DNA of 64,000 nucleotides. It comes from Actinomadura rubteroloni. GTDB lineage: Bacteria > Actinomycetota > Actinomycetes > Streptosporangiales > Streptosporangiaceae. Location of the stretch: the NCBI RefSeq assembly GCF_002911665.1, contig NZ_MTBP01000003.1, positions 248,001 to 312,000 of the forward strand. The letters run 5' to 3'. This document shows positions 7,346 to 16,430 of this stretch, in pieces. Positions within the stretch are counted from its first letter, which is position 1; each line of letters opens with the position of its first letter. Below the pieces are notes generated by a model. It did no database searches. It worked only from the letters and a program-made list of their open reading frames with translations, and was not told where the DNA came from. The position numbers and the translations under genes are program-made.

Positions 7346-9634
7346 TTAATCGGGCGGCGGTGTCCAGGCCGCGATCTCCGTCCGGGCCGTGAATCCGAGC
7401 TTGGTGAGGATGTGCTCGACATGTGAGTCCACGGTGCGCTTGGCGAGGACGAGCCGGTCCGCGATCTGTCGGTTGGTGAGCCCTTCCGCCACCAGCGCCG
7501 CCACTTCGCGCTCCCGTGTGGTGAGCGTCTCACGTGCGGGCGCCGGGCCGGGCGCGGCCACCGGCTCGCCGCGCGCCAGCGCGATCGCCTCGGTGATCGT
7601 CAGCTCGCCGCCGCGCCGCTTGGCGGACTGGAACCGGTCGGCGGGCAGACGGCGCTGGAGGGCCTTCTCCGACAGCGCCCGCCGCTCCATGTAGTGCGGG
7701 CCGTACTGGAGCTGCGCGCCCAGCTCGCGCCACATGCGCTCGGTCGCGCCGAGCAGCATCGCCGCCTCCTCGTAGCGGCCCCGCACCAGCGTGGCGGGGG
7801 TCAGCAGGTCGAGGGCGAGCGTGATGCCGAGCTGGTCGCCGAGGTCCTCCTTGATCTGGAGGCAGGCCATGAGGTCGTCCACGGCCTCGTCCTTGCGGCC
7901 CGTCCACCAGCGCGCCGCCGCCCGCGCGTACAGCGCGAACGACCGGTTCCAGACCTCGCCGCTGGCCTCGCCCGCCCGGACGCTCTCCTCGGCGACCGCG
8001 AGCGCCGCGTCCCAGTCGCTCTCCAGCGCCAGCACCGACGACAGGTGCGGCCCGGCCAGCAGCGCGGCCGGTTCCTCGTGGCCGAGCCGCGCGAACTCCT
8101 CGCGCGCCTGCGCGATGCGGGTCCGGGCGCCCTCCAGCTCGCCCTCGAACAGCGCGACCAGGCCCGTCCCGTGCAGGATGTGGGCGCGCAGCACCGGGTC
8201 GTCGGCGGCGTCGGCGCGCTCGAACAGCGCCCGGCCGCGCTCGGCCTCGCCGCGCTGGACGGCGACCAGGCCCGTCCCGAACGCCACCCACGCCCGCTCG
8301 CGGTGGGCGGGCGGCAGCGCCTCGGTCGCGGTGAGCACCCGGTCCTGCCAGCTCAGCGCCTCGCCGAACTTCCCGAGGCACAGCCAGTAGTGCTGCAGGA
8401 CGGCCGCCAGGTGCAGCGCCGTCTCCTCGTCGCCCGGCGTGGACAGCGAGTGCTCCAGCGCGACCCGCAGGTTCGCGTTCTCCTCCCGCAGCCGGATCAG
8501 CGCGGGGAGCTGCCCGGCGCCGAGCGCGTCCCGCCGCGCCTCCTCGGCCAGCGCGAGGTAGTGGTCGCGGTGGCGGCGCAGGACGTCCGGGCGCTCGCCC
8601 AGCTCGGTCAGCCGCTCCGCGCCGTACTCGCGCAGCGTGTCCAGCATCCGGTAGCGGCGGCCGTCGCGCTCGCACAGCACGATCGACTTCTCCACCAGCC
8701 GGGCGAGGACGTCCAGCAGGGCGTCGGCGGCCAGCGCGCCGCCCGCCCCGACGCGCTCGGCGGCGGCCAGGTCGAAGTCGCCGGGGAACACCGACAGCCG
8801 CGCCCACAGCAGCCGCTCCTGCGCGGTGCACAGGTCGTGGCTCCACTCGATCGTCGCGCGGAGCGTCCGGTGCCGTCCGCCCGCCGCGCGCGGGGTGCCG
8901 AGCAGCCGGAACCGGTCGTCGATGCGGTCCACGAGCTGTTCCACCGACATGCTCCGCAGCCGGACGGCGGCCAGTTCGATCGCGAGCGGGATGCCGTCCA
9001 GGTGGCGGCACAGCCGGGCGACCGTCGCGTGGTTGTCCCGCGTCAGCGCGAACCCCGGGACCATCGCCTCGGCGCGGTCGGCGAACAGCGTCACCGCGTC
9101 GTCGCCGGTCGCGCTGTCCTGGTCGGCGACCGGCAGCGGCGGGATGACGAGCGTGTGCTCGCCCATGACGTCCAGCGGCTCGCGGCTGGTCGCGAGGATC
9201 CGCAGCCGGGGCGCGGCGCGCAGCAGCACCTCGGTGAGCGTCGCGCAGCCGTCCACCAGGTGCTCGCAGGTGTCCAGGACGAGCAGCAGGTGCTTGTCGG
9301 ACAGATGGTCGGCGAGCCGGTCGGTCTGGTCGCCGGACGCCTGGCCGGGCAGCCGCAGCGCGTCGGCGACCGTCCGGGCGAGCAGCGCGGGCTCGCGCAG
9401 CGCCGACAGCTCCACCAGCCACGCCCCGTCGGGGAACGACCGGCGCAGGTCGGCGGCGACCCGCACCGCCAGCCGCGTCTTGCCGACGCCGCCGACGCCG
9501 GTCAGCGTGACGAGCCGGGACCGGGCCAGCACCTGGCGGGCCTCGCCGAGCTCACGCTGCCGCCCGATGAACCGCGTCATCTCGGCGGGCAGATTCCCGG
9601 CCCGCGACATCTCCGCCAGCACCGTGACGATCAC
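7346..9634 (-). CDS. NB-ARC/STAND ATPase transcriptional regulator with LuxR-type DNA-binding domain
   Basis: A 762-residue regulator. The N-terminal STAND/AAA ATPase has Walker A GVGGVGKT at residues 46-53 and the sensor-like HLLLVLDTCEHL. A long alpha-helical TPR-like middle (about 370-690) probably binds the signal. The C-terminus is a LuxR/GerE helix-turn-helix (TTREREVAALVAEGL, then NRQIADRLVLAKRTVDSHV). These proteins switch on target genes after ligand-driven ATP binding and oligomerisation. The GTG at 9634 is used; an ATG at 9610 is possible. It is 9 bases from the DUF1707 gene on the same strand and 74 bases from the oxidoreductase upstream. Target unknown. Confidence 0.9.
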   Translation of the reverse strand: MIVTVLAEMSRAGNLPAEMTRFIGRQRELGEARQVLARSRLVTLTGVGGVGKTRLAVRVAADLRRSFPDGAWLVELSALREPALLARTVADALRLPGQASGDQTDRLADHLSDKHLLLVLDTCEHLVDGCATLTEVLLRAAPRLRILATSREPLDVMGEHTLVIPPLPVADQDSATGDDAVTLFADRAEAMVPGFALTRDNHATVARLCRHLDGIPLAIELAAVRLRSMSVEQLVDRIDDRFRLLGTPRAAGGRHRTLRATIEWSHDLCTAQERLLWARLSVFPGDFDLAAAERVGAGGALAADALLDVLARLVEKSIVLCERDGRRYRMLDTLREYGAERLTELGERPDVLRRHRDHYLALAEEARRDALGAGQLPALIRLREENANLRVALEHSLSTPGDEETALHLAAVLQHYWLCLGKFGEALSWQDRVLTATEALPPAHRERAWVAFGTGLVAVQRGEAERGRALFERADAADDPVLRAHILHGTGLVALFEGELEGARTRIAQAREEFARLGHEEPAALLAGPHLSSVLALESDWDAALAVAEESVRAGEASGEVWNRSFALYARAAARWWTGRKDEAVDDLMACLQIKEDLGDQLGITLALDLLTPATLVRGRYEEAAMLLGATERMWRELGAQLQYGPHYMERRALSEKALQRRLPADRFQSAKRRGGELTITEAIALARGEPVAAPGPAPARETLTTREREVAALVAEGLTNRQIADRLVLAKRTVDSHVEHILTKLGFTARTEIAAWTPPPD

Positions 9635-9708
9635 CTCGGGTGAAGGGCTCCGGGGGTGAGCCGGTCGTCACCCATCGTACCCGGACGTCACGACGCGCCG
9701 CCGACCGA

Positions 9709-11982
9709 TCACCCAGAGTGCGACACGGGTTCCAGCCGTACGATGACCGACTTCGACGTCGGAGTGTTGCTGATCTCGGCGGTGCTGTCGAGGGGCACGA
9801 GGACGTTCGTCTCCGGGAAGTAGGCGGCGGCGCAGCCGCGCGCGGTCGGGTAGGCGACGGCGCGGAACGCGGGGGCGCGGCGCTCGGAGCCGTCCGTCCA
9901 CTCCGAGACGAGGTCGACGGTCGCGCCGTCCGCGACGCCGAGGTCCGCCAGGTCCCCGGGGTGGACGAACACGACGCGCCGTCCGGCCTTCACGCCCCGG
10001 TAGCGGTCGTCCATGCCGTAGATCGTGGTGTTGTACTGGTCGTGGCTGCGCAGGGTCTGGAGCAGCAGCCGCCCCGCCGGGACGTGCACGACCTCCAGCC
10101 GGTTCGCGGTGAAGTTCGCCTTGCCCGTCGCGGTGGGGAAGCGGCGCTCGTCGCGCGGCGCGTGCGGCAGGGCGAACCCGTCCGGCTCGCGGACGCGCGC
10201 GTTGTAGTCGGCGAACCCCGGGACGACCCGGGACACGTGGTCGCGGATGACGTCGTAGTCGTCCTGGAGCGCCGACCAGTCGACGGACGAGCCGGGCAGC
10301 GTCGCGCGCGCCAGCCCGCACACGATCGCGACCTCCGAGCGCAGGTCGGGACCTGCGGGCGCGAGCCGTCCGCGCGAGGCGTGGACCAGGCCCATCGAGT
10401 CCTCGACGGACACGAACTGCGGCCCGGTCCGCTGCTCGTCGCGCTCGGTGCGGCCGAGCGCCGGGAGGATCAGCGCCGTCTCGCCGGTCACCGCGTGGGA
10501 CCGGTTCAGCTTGGTGGACACCTGGACGGTCAACCGGCACCCGCGCAGCGCGGCCTCGGTGACGGCCGAGTCGGGCGTCGCGCGGGCGAAGTTGCCGCCC
10601 ATCCCGACGAACACGCGCGCCCGGCCGTCGCGCATCGCCCGGACGGCCCCGACCGTGTCGAACCCGTGGGCGCGCGGCGGCGCGAACCCGAACTCGGCGC
10701 CGAGCGCGTCCAGGAACGCGGGCGCGGGCCGCTCGACGATGCCCATCGTCCGGTCGCCCTGGACGTTGGAGTGGCCGCGCACCGGGCACACGCCCGCGCC
10801 CGGACGGCCCACGTTCCCGCGCAGCAGCAGGAAGTTGACGACCTCCCGGATCGTCGCGACGGAGTTGCGGTGCTGCGTGAGGCCCATCGCCCAGCACACG
10901 ACGATCCGGCGGGCGGCGCGGACGTCCCCGGCCGTCGCCTCGATCTCGTCCCGCGTCAGGCCGGTCGCGGCGAGCACCTCGGCCCAGTCCAGCGCCCGGA
11001 CGTGCTCCTCGAACGCCGCGAACCCGTGCGTGTGCTCGGCGATGAAGGCGCGGTCGACGGCGTCCGCCTCCAGCAGCAGCCGGTTCAGCGCCTGGAACAG
11101 CGCGAGGTCGCCGTTCAGCCGGATCTGGAGGAACCGGTCGGCGAGCGCGGTGCCGCGTCCGGCCAGCCCGCCCGGACGCTGCGGGTTCTTGAACCGCAGC
11201 AGCCCGGCCTCGGGCAGCGGGTTGACGGCCACGATCCGCGCGCCGTTCCGCTTGGCCCTCTCCAGCGCCGTGAGCATCCGGGGGTGGTTGGTGCCGGGGT
11301 TCTGCCCGACGACGAACAGCAGGTCGGCACGGTGCAGGTCGTGCAGCGACACCGAGCCCTTCCCGACGCCGAGCGTCTCGGTGAGCGCCGACCCCGACGA
11401 CTCGTGGCACATGTTGCTGCAGTCGGGGAGGTTGTTGGTCCCGAACGCGCGGACGAACAACTGGTAGGCGAACGCCGCTTCGTTGCTCGTCCGCCCGGAC
11501 GTGTAGAAGACGGCCTCGTCGGGGGAGTCCAGCGCGTTCAGCGCGGCGGCGGCGAGGCCGAACGCCTCGTCCCAGGAGACGGGCTCGTAGTGCCGCGAGC
11601 CCGGCCGCTTCACCATCGGCTCGGTGAGCCGTCCCCGCTGCCCGAGCCAGTGGTCGGAGCGCGCGGCGAGGTCGTCCACGTCGTGCGCGGCGAAGAACGC
11701 GCGGGTGACGCGGCGGGTCGTGGCCTCCTCGGCGACGGCCTTGGCGCCGTTCTCGCAGAACTCCGCGACATGGCGGTCGGCGCCCTCGGGCCACGCGCAG
11801 CCGGGGCAGTCGAAGCCCTGCTTCTGGTTGACGCGCAGCAGGGTCAGGGCCGTCCGGCGCACGCCCATCTGCGCGTGGGAATGCCGCAGGGCCGCCGTCA
11901 CGCCCGGCACGCCCCCCGCCCAGTCTTTGGGCCGGCCGACGCTCAGGTCCGCGTCGCCGCCGTCGTTCTCCGGAGCGTCCAT
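9709..11982 (-). CDS. FdhF/YdeP-type molybdopterin-dependent oxidoreductase
   Basis: A 757-residue cytoplasmic member of the formate-dehydrogenase-H/YdeP branch of molybdopterin enzymes. It has the YdeP-type N-terminal FDCPGCAWPE cluster-like motif, the cofactor-site segment DCSNMCHESSGS, VVGQNPGTNHPRML, and the C-terminal molydopterin-binding domain (YNTTIYGMDDRYRGVKAGRR). The usual three-cysteine plus one [4Fe-4S] motif of FdhF is not complete, as in YdeP. YdeP is tied to acid resistance in E. coli but its reaction is unproven, so the substrate is open. It is a single gene between the LuxR regulator and the protease, with 25 bases to the latter. Confidence 0.88.
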   Translation of the reverse strand: MDAPENDGGDADLSVGRPKDWAGGVPGVTAALRHSHAQMGVRRTALTLLRVNQKQGFDCPGCAWPEGADRHVAEFCENGAKAVAEEATTRRVTRAFFAAHDVDDLAARSDHWLGQRGRLTEPMVKRPGSRHYEPVSWDEAFGLAAAALNALDSPDEAVFYTSGRTSNEAAFAYQLFVRAFGTNNLPDCSNMCHESSGSALTETLGVGKGSVSLHDLHRADLLFVVGQNPGTNHPRMLTALERAKRNGARIVAVNPLPEAGLLRFKNPQRPGGLAGRGTALADRFLQIRLNGDLALFQALNRLLLEADAVDRAFIAEHTHGFAAFEEHVRALDWAEVLAATGLTRDEIEATAGDVRAARRIVVCWAMGLTQHRNSVATIREVVNFLLLRGNVGRPGAGVCPVRGHSNVQGDRTMGIVERPAPAFLDALGAEFGFAPPRAHGFDTVGAVRAMRDGRARVFVGMGGNFARATPDSAVTEAALRGCRLTVQVSTKLNRSHAVTGETALILPALGRTERDEQRTGPQFVSVEDSMGLVHASRGRLAPAGPDLRSEVAIVCGLARATLPGSSVDWSALQDDYDVIRDHVSRVVPGFADYNARVREPDGFALPHAPRDERRFPTATGKANFTANRLEVVHVPAGRLLLQTLRSHDQYNTTIYGMDDRYRGVKAGRRVVFVHPGDLADLGVADGATVDLVSEWTDGSERRAPAFRAVAYPTARGCAAAYFPETNVLVPLDSTAEISNTPTSKSVIVRLEPVSHSG

Positions 11983-12007
11983 GCTCGTCCTTCCGCCGCA
12001 CAGGACG

Positions 12008-13141
12008 TTACTGCGGCGGCCCTTCCACCAGGCGGACGTCGGCGGAATGACGGCGCCCGTCGCGGGTCGTCCACTCCAGTTTCACCACGTCGCCCGGGTG
12101 GTGCGTCAGCATCAGGCCCGTGAGCCGCGACGGCGTGTCCACCGCCTCGCCCGCCAGCGCGACGACGACCCCGCCCGCCTTGACGCCCGCCTTGTCCGCC
12201 GGGGTGTCGGGGACGACCGTGTCGACCAGCGCGCCGAACGCCGTGCCGTTGGACCGGACCTGGACGCCGAGCAGCGCGGTCTTGCCGATGTGGATCGTCC
12301 CGGTCGCCCGGCCCGCGCGGATCTGCCGGGCGATCTCCAGCGCGCCCGCCGCCGGGATCGCATACCCCCGGTGCTCGGGGGTCGCCGTAGCCGTGCCGGA
12401 CGGCGTCGCGTGCTTGTGCGTCGTCCCGTCGTCGTCCGGGCCCGCCGACGCGGCCGTGTTGATGCCGATCACCTTGCCGTCGGTGTCCAGCAGCGGGCCG
12501 CCCGAGTCGCCCGGCTTGATCGGCGCGTCGGTCTCGATGAGGCCGCTCAGCCGCTCCGAGCCGCCGTCGGCCTGGTTGCGCGCGGTGATCGTCTGCTCCA
12601 GCGACGTGACGACGCCGGTCACCACCGCCGGCGCGCCGCCCTTGCCGCCCGCGTTGCCCACGGCCGTCACCGGGTCGCCGACGCGGACGTCGGAGGAGTC
12701 GCCGAACACCGCCGGCCGCAGCCCGGCCGCATCGTCCATCTTGATCACCGCGAGGTCGTTCGCCGGGTCGTAGCCGACGACGCGGGCCCGGTAGGCGCGG
12801 CGGTTGTCGGTGTCGGTCGCGGTGATCGACGTCGCGCCCGCGATGACGTGGTTGTTGGTCAGGACGAAGCCCGAGGAGGTCATGAGGATGCCCGTGCCCG
12901 CGGACCGCATGCTGCTCAGCCCTTGGTCCGCCTCGATGTTGATCACGCCGGGCCGGCGGCCGGACGGCCGGTCCCCTGCGCGGGTGCTGGTCGGCGCCGG
13001 GGCGGGCGCGGCCATCTCGCCGCCGTTGGCGTACTCCGCGAGCAGCGGGCGCCCGAGCACCACGGCCGCGGCCGTGACCAGGACCAGCAGGACCAGGAGG
13101 GTCACCGGTCCCGATCCCTCGCGTCCGGGGGCCTCGTTCAC
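12008..13141 (-). CDS. Membrane-anchored trypsin-like serine protease with PDZ domain (HtrA-like)
   Basis: A 377-residue protease. Residues about 12-30 form one transmembrane helix (TLLVLLVLVTAAAVVLG), followed by a low-complexity linker and an extracytoplasmic trypsin-like domain. The catalytic triad is H98 (TNNHVIAG), D129 (PANDLAVIKM) and S213 (GDSGGPLL). Residues about 290-375 form a PDZ domain (VVPDTPADKAGVKAGGVVVA). It would degrade or cut proteins outside the cell membrane. An insert with THKHATPSGTATATPEH before the last protease strand is low complexity. The start is a GTG at 13141 backed by AAGGAGG eight bases upstream. It is divergent from a TetR gene across a 243-base gap. Confidence 0.88.
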   Translation of the reverse strand: MNEAPGREGSGPVTLLVLLVLVTAAAVVLGRPLLAEYANGGEMAAPAPAPTSTRAGDRPSGRRPGVINIEADQGLSSMRSAGTGILMTSSGFVLTNNHVIAGATSITATDTDNRRAYRARVVGYDPANDLAVIKMDDAAGLRPAVFGDSSDVRVGDPVTAVGNAGGKGGAPAVVTGVVTSLEQTITARNQADGGSERLSGLIETDAPIKPGDSGGPLLDTDGKVIGINTAASAGPDDDGTTHKHATPSGTATATPEHRGYAIPAAGALEIARQIRAGRATGTIHIGKTALLGVQVRSNGTAFGALVDTVVPDTPADKAGVKAGGVVVALAGEAVDTPSRLTGLMLTHHPGDVVKLEWTTRDGRRHSADVRLVEGPPQ

Positions 13142-13337
13142 CGGCGCGCCTCCTTCTCCCCAAGTCTCGTCCGTCCCGCCCGGTCGGTCGTCCGCGCCCG
13201 GCGACCGGCCCGGACCGGACGGCCCGTAGGGAGAATGATCCACGGTCCGGCCGATAACCGGAATCCCCCCAGGGAAACGGGCATAGCGTAAGGATGCCGC
13301 ACGATCGGCGGTGGCGCGTCCGCCGGGTGTCTCCGCG

Positions 13338-13353
13338 TACCGACCGGTCGGTA
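13338..13353. promoter_or_regulatory. TetR-type operator, perfect 16-bp palindrome
   Basis: TACCGACCGGTCGGTA is a perfect palindrome and has the ACCGNCCGGTNGGT-like look of actinobacterial TetR operators. It lies 31 bases before the TetR start at 13385 and overlaps a possible -10 box GTATCCT, which suggests autorepression. It may also affect the divergent protease gene. Confidence 0.7.
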
Positions 13354-13384
13354 TCCTGCGGGCCGGGACCCGGGGGGAGGGACG

Positions 13385-13981
13385 ATGGCGCGCGGGCCGA
13401 GCACCGTCAGGCGGCGCATCCTCGACGCGGCCGTCCGGCTGTTCGCCGCGCACGGCTTCGACGGCGCGTCCGTCCAGGGGATCGTGGCCGAGGCCGACGT
13501 CACCAAGGGCGCCCTCTACCACTACTTCGGCTCCAAGGAAGACCTGCTCTACGAGATCTACCGCGCGCTGATCGCCCGGCAGCTCGCCGACCTGGACCGG
13601 GCGCTCGCGGCCGGGGCGCCGCCGGGGGAGACCGTCCGGACGGTGCTCACCGAGCTGATCCTCAGCACCGCCGCGCACATCGACGAGGCCAAGGTGTTCA
13701 CGCGCGAGATGCACCGCCTCGACACCGCCCGGATGCACGCGGTGCGCGCCGACCGCCGCCGCTACCACCGGACGTTCCGGGGCCTCGTCGAGTCGGGCCA
13801 GCGGACGGGCGAGTTCTCCGCCGCGACGCCCGCCGAGACCGTCACGATCGTCGCGCTCGGCATGGTGAACCAGATGACGTCCTGGTACCGCGCGGACGGC
13901 CCGAAGACCGCCGCCGAACTGGCCGCCGAGGTCACCGGGTTCGTCCTCGCCGCCCTGCGGCCCGGGGCCGGCGCGCCGTAG
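13385..13981 (+). CDS. TetR/AcrR-family transcriptional regulator
   Basis: A 198-residue repressor. The N-terminal helix-turn-helix is clear (RILDAAVRLFAAHGFDGASV, then KGALYHYFGSKEDLLYEIY, residues about 9-55), and the rest is the helical ligand and dimer domain. The ATG at 13385 follows GGGGGGAGGG. The perfect palindrome just upstream is most likely its own operator. There is no obvious enzyme or pump directly downstream; the next two genes are tiny and of unknown function. The ligand cannot be predicted. Confidence 0.88.
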   Translation: MARGPSTVRRRILDAAVRLFAAHGFDGASVQGIVAEADVTKGALYHYFGSKEDLLYEIYRALIARQLADLDRALAAGAPPGETVRTVLTELILSTAAHIDEAKVFTREMHRLDTARMHAVRADRRRYHRTFRGLVESGQRTGEFSAATPAETVTIVALGMVNQMTSWYRADGPKTAAELAAEVTGFVLAALRPGAGAP

Positions 13982-14020
13982 ACTGCCGCGGTCGCGGCAT
14001 GAGCGAGGTGGGATCCGGGA

Positions 14021-14134
14021 ATGGGCAAGCACAGCGCGCCCCCGTCGAGGACGTGCCCGTTCTGCGGCGGCAGCGGCAGGAGCGACGACGGCACGCGCAA
14101 GTGCGGCGTCTGCCACGGAGAGGGGCGAATTTGA
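14021..14134 (+). CDS. Tiny zinc-finger protein, two CxxC knuckles (37 aa)
   Basis: A 37-codon gene that reads MGKHSAPPSRTCPFCGGSGR and ends CGVCHGEGRI. The two knuckles CPFCGGSG and CGVCHGEG are of the DnaJ zinc-finger type (CxxCxGxG), separated by about 12 residues, so it could bind a single zinc ion. Its last four bases overlap the TTG start of the next gene (TTGA). It lies 39 bases after the TetR stop. It is too short for family assignment by eye; similar one-finger proteins are common in actinobacteria without known function. Confidence 0.6.
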   Translation: MGKHSAPPSRTCPFCGGSGRSDDGTRKCGVCHGEGRI

Positions 14135-14403
14135 CCTACCCGCCGGACGGCTGCGGTTACGAGGTCGCCTACAGCCTCGGCCGGCGCGGCTTCTCCTCCG
14201 AGCGCTTCACCGACGAGTTCGAGCTGATGCGCTGGTTCGGGGAGATGGTGCGGCGCGGCCTGTTCGCGCCCGCCGAGTTCGAGGAGCCCGACGAGGACGG
14301 CCGCAACGGCTACCGCATCTTCTGCGTCACCGCCGAACAGCGCGTCGGCATCAGCTACTTCCACCCCCGCCTCGTCCGCGCGCGAATAGAAGGTCGTATC
14401 TAA
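14131..14403 (+). CDS. Small conserved protein, 90 aa, unknown function
   Basis: It starts at a TTG that overlaps the stop of the zinc-finger gene, with GGAGAGGGG (14117-14125) five bases ahead, so the two are translationally coupled. The 90 residues read MTYPPDGCGYEVAYSLGRRG at the start, then an amphipathic helix (ELMRWFGEMVRRGLF) and a C-terminal beta region (YRIFCVTAEQRVGISYF). Codon use is strongly GC3-biased, as in real genes here. No catalytic motif is seen. It converges on the transporter gene with a 15-base gap. Confidence 0.65.
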   Translation: MTYPPDGCGYEVAYSLGRRGFSSERFTDEFELMRWFGEMVRRGLFAPAEFEEPDEDGRNGYRIFCVTAEQRVGISYFHPRLVRARIEGRI

Positions 14404-14418
14404 CGCGATTTCGGGCGC

Positions 14419-15660
14419 TCAGGCGACGCGCTCGCGCGGCGGGCGGGTGAGCAGGGCCGGGGGGATCGCGGCGAAGGCCAGGACGGCGATGGTGACGGCC
14501 ATCGGGACGGCGGTGTCGGTTCCGGCGATGCCCGCCAGGGGCGCGGCGGCGCCGCCCAGGGCGAACTGGGTCAGGCCCATCAGCGCGGACGCGCTGCCCG
14601 CCGTGCCCGCGGGGCGGCCGGCGAGCGCCAGCGCGGTCGCGTTCGGCAGGATCAGGCCCTGCCCGGCGACGACGAGGAACAGGGCGGGCAGGAGCAGGGT
14701 CGTCCCGGCGTCCGCGAGCACGGCGGCCAGGAGCGCCGCGCCGCCCGTCGCGACGAGCGCGAGCCCGGTTGCGAGCAGCCGGCCGAGCGGGACGCGCCCG
14801 GCGAGCCGTCCGCCGATCTGCCCGGCCGCGACGATGCCGACGGAGTTCACCCCGAACACCACGCTGAACTCCTGCGGCGACAGCCCGTAAATGTCCTGGA
14901 GGACGAACGGCGACCCGGAGATGTAGGTGAACATCGCCGCGAACGCCAGCGCCAGCGTCAGCGTGTGGCCGACGAAGACGCGGTCGCGGCACAGCGTCCC
15001 GAACGTCCGGACGGTCGCGGCGGCGCCGCCCGGCGACCGGCGCTCGGGCGGCAGCGTCTCGGGCAGCCCGGCCAGCGAGCCGAGCAGCACCGCGATCCCG
15101 ATCCCGGCGAGCACCACGAACACGCCGGGCCACGGGACGACGCGCAGGAGCTGCCCGCCGAGGACCGGCGCGAGGATCGGCGCGAGCCCGCTGACGATCA
15201 TCAGCGTGGCGTAGAAGCGGGCGGCGGCCGTCCCGTCGAACAGGTCGCGGACGACGGCGCGGCCGATGACGATCCCGGCGGCGCCCGCCGCGCCCTGCAC
15301 GAGCCGCGCGGCGGTCAGCGTCTCGACGGTCGGCGCGACCGCGCACAGCAGCGACGCCAGCGCGTAGCCGCCGAGCCCGTACAGCAGCGGGCGGCGGCGG
15401 CCGAGGCGGTCGCTGAGCGGCCCGGCGACGACCTGCCCGACGGCGAGCCCGACGACGCAGGCGGTCAGCGTGAGCTGCGCGCGCGACGCGACCGTCCCGA
15501 GGTCCTCGGTGAGGCGCGGCAGCGCGGGCAGGTACATGTCGATGGACAGCGGCGCGGTCGCGGCGAGCGCGCCGAGGATGACGATGAGCGCGACACGGCG
15601 GGCGGCGGTCGCGCCGGGAACGGTCCACTGCGGGGTGGACTCGGCGGTGCTGGGGGGCAT
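14419..15660 (-). CDS. MFS transporter, Bcr/CflA drug-efflux family
   Basis: A 413-residue inner-membrane transporter with about 12 hydrophobic helices. The first helix ALIVILGALAATAPLSIDMYLP with the DMYLPALP signature, the loop GPLSDRLGRRRPLLYG between helices 2 and 3, and RLVQGAAGAAGIVIGRAVVRD in helix 4/5 mark the Bcr/CflA drug:proton antiporter family. It would export bicyclomycin-, sulfonamide- or chloramphenicol-like compounds or peptides. The ATG at 15660 is used. The adjacent nitroreductase is on the same strand, 62 bases upstream. Whether it exports the peptide of the distant NRPS cluster cannot be told. Confidence 0.88.
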   Translation of the reverse strand: MPPSTAESTPQWTVPGATAARRVALIVILGALAATAPLSIDMYLPALPRLTEDLGTVASRAQLTLTACVVGLAVGQVVAGPLSDRLGRRRPLLYGLGGYALASLLCAVAPTVETLTAARLVQGAAGAAGIVIGRAVVRDLFDGTAAARFYATLMIVSGLAPILAPVLGGQLLRVVPWPGVFVVLAGIGIAVLLGSLAGLPETLPPERRSPGGAAATVRTFGTLCRDRVFVGHTLTLALAFAAMFTYISGSPFVLQDIYGLSPQEFSVVFGVNSVGIVAAGQIGGRLAGRVPLGRLLATGLALVATGGAALLAAVLADAGTTLLLPALFLVVAGQGLILPNATALALAGRPAGTAGSASALMGLTQFALGGAAAPLAGIAGTDTAVPMAVTIAVLAFAAIPPALLTRPPRERVA

Positions 15661-15722
15661 GAGGCTCCGGACGGCACGGCCGCGCCGCCGCGCGGGGGCG
15701 CGGCGGCGCGAGCGGGGACGGG

Positions 15723-16328
15723 TCAGACGGTCGTGACGACCTGGTCGTGCTCCAGCCGGGGCAGGCGGTCGTGCCAGGCGTCCGGTCCGGGCCGTCCGAT
15801 GTTGACGACCGCGATCGCCTCCTGGTCGGTGCCCGCGAGGAAGTCGCGCTTGACGCCCGCGGCGTCGAACCCGCCCATCGGCCCCGCCGCCAGCCCGGCC
15901 GCGCGGATCCCGACGATGAGGTAGCCGAGCTGGATCGCGGTGTTGAGCCGGGCCATCGCCGGACGTCCCGGGCTCGCCTCCAGCGCGTCGCGCGCCCCCT
16001 CCTTGATCGGGAAGACGACCGGCAGGTGCTCGTGGAACGCGGCGTCGGCCGCGACGATCAGCGTCAGCGGCGCGGCGGCCGTCTTCGCCTTGTTGCCCTC
16101 GGCCATGTTCGCGACGAGCCGCTCCCGCGCCTCCGGGCTCCGGACCGCGATGATCCGCAGCGGCTGGGAGTTCATCGCGGTCGGCCCCCACTTCACGAGC
16201 TCCAGGATCGCGCGGAGCTGCTCGTCGGTGACGGGCTCGTCGGTGAAGGCGTTCGCGGTGCGGGCCGTGCGGAACAGCAGGTCCTGCGCGGCGGCGTCCA
16301 GCGCGAGGAGGTCGGTGGCGGTCGTCAT
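15723..16328 (-). CDS. Nitroreductase family, malonic semialdehyde reductase RutE/HadB-like
   Basis: A 201-residue FMN-dependent nitroreductase-fold enzyme. The run LLFRTARTANAFTDEPVTD, then VKWGPTAMNSQPLRI and AEGNKAKTAAAPL, and the closing GRPGPDAWHDRLPRL match the RutE group, which reduces malonic semialdehyde to 3-hydroxypropionate in uracil breakdown. No other rut genes are present, so another aldehyde or enoate may be the substrate. The ATG at 16328 is chosen because homologues start MTxxTDLLAL; an upstream 24-residue extension is unlikely. An inverted repeat upstream (16396-16413) may regulate it. Confidence 0.85.
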   Translation of the reverse strand: MTTATDLLALDAAAQDLLFRTARTANAFTDEPVTDEQLRAILELVKWGPTAMNSQPLRIIAVRSPEARERLVANMAEGNKAKTAAAPLTLIVAADAAFHEHLPVVFPIKEGARDALEASPGRPAMARLNTAIQLGYLIVGIRAAGLAAGPMGGFDAAGVKRDFLAGTDQEAIAVVNIGRPGPDAWHDRLPRLEHDQVVTTV

Positions 16329-16395
16329 GAACGGGCCTTCCTGTCGGCGGTCGAAGAGGCTCCGGCAGGTGCAACCGTAGGACGCTCCGTTATCT

Positions 16396-16413
16396 GCCAC
16401 GTCAGGAAGTGGC
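16396..16413. promoter_or_regulatory. Inverted repeat GCCAC-N8-GTGGC upstream of the nitroreductase
   Basis: A 5-base perfect inverted repeat with 8 bases between arms lies 68-85 bases ahead of the nitroreductase start and 18 bases after the end of the GTPase operon. It could be a MarR/HxlR-type operator or part of a weak terminator hairpin for the operon. No T-run follows. Confidence 0.3.
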
Positions 16414-16430
16414 GTGCGTCACATGGCCGG

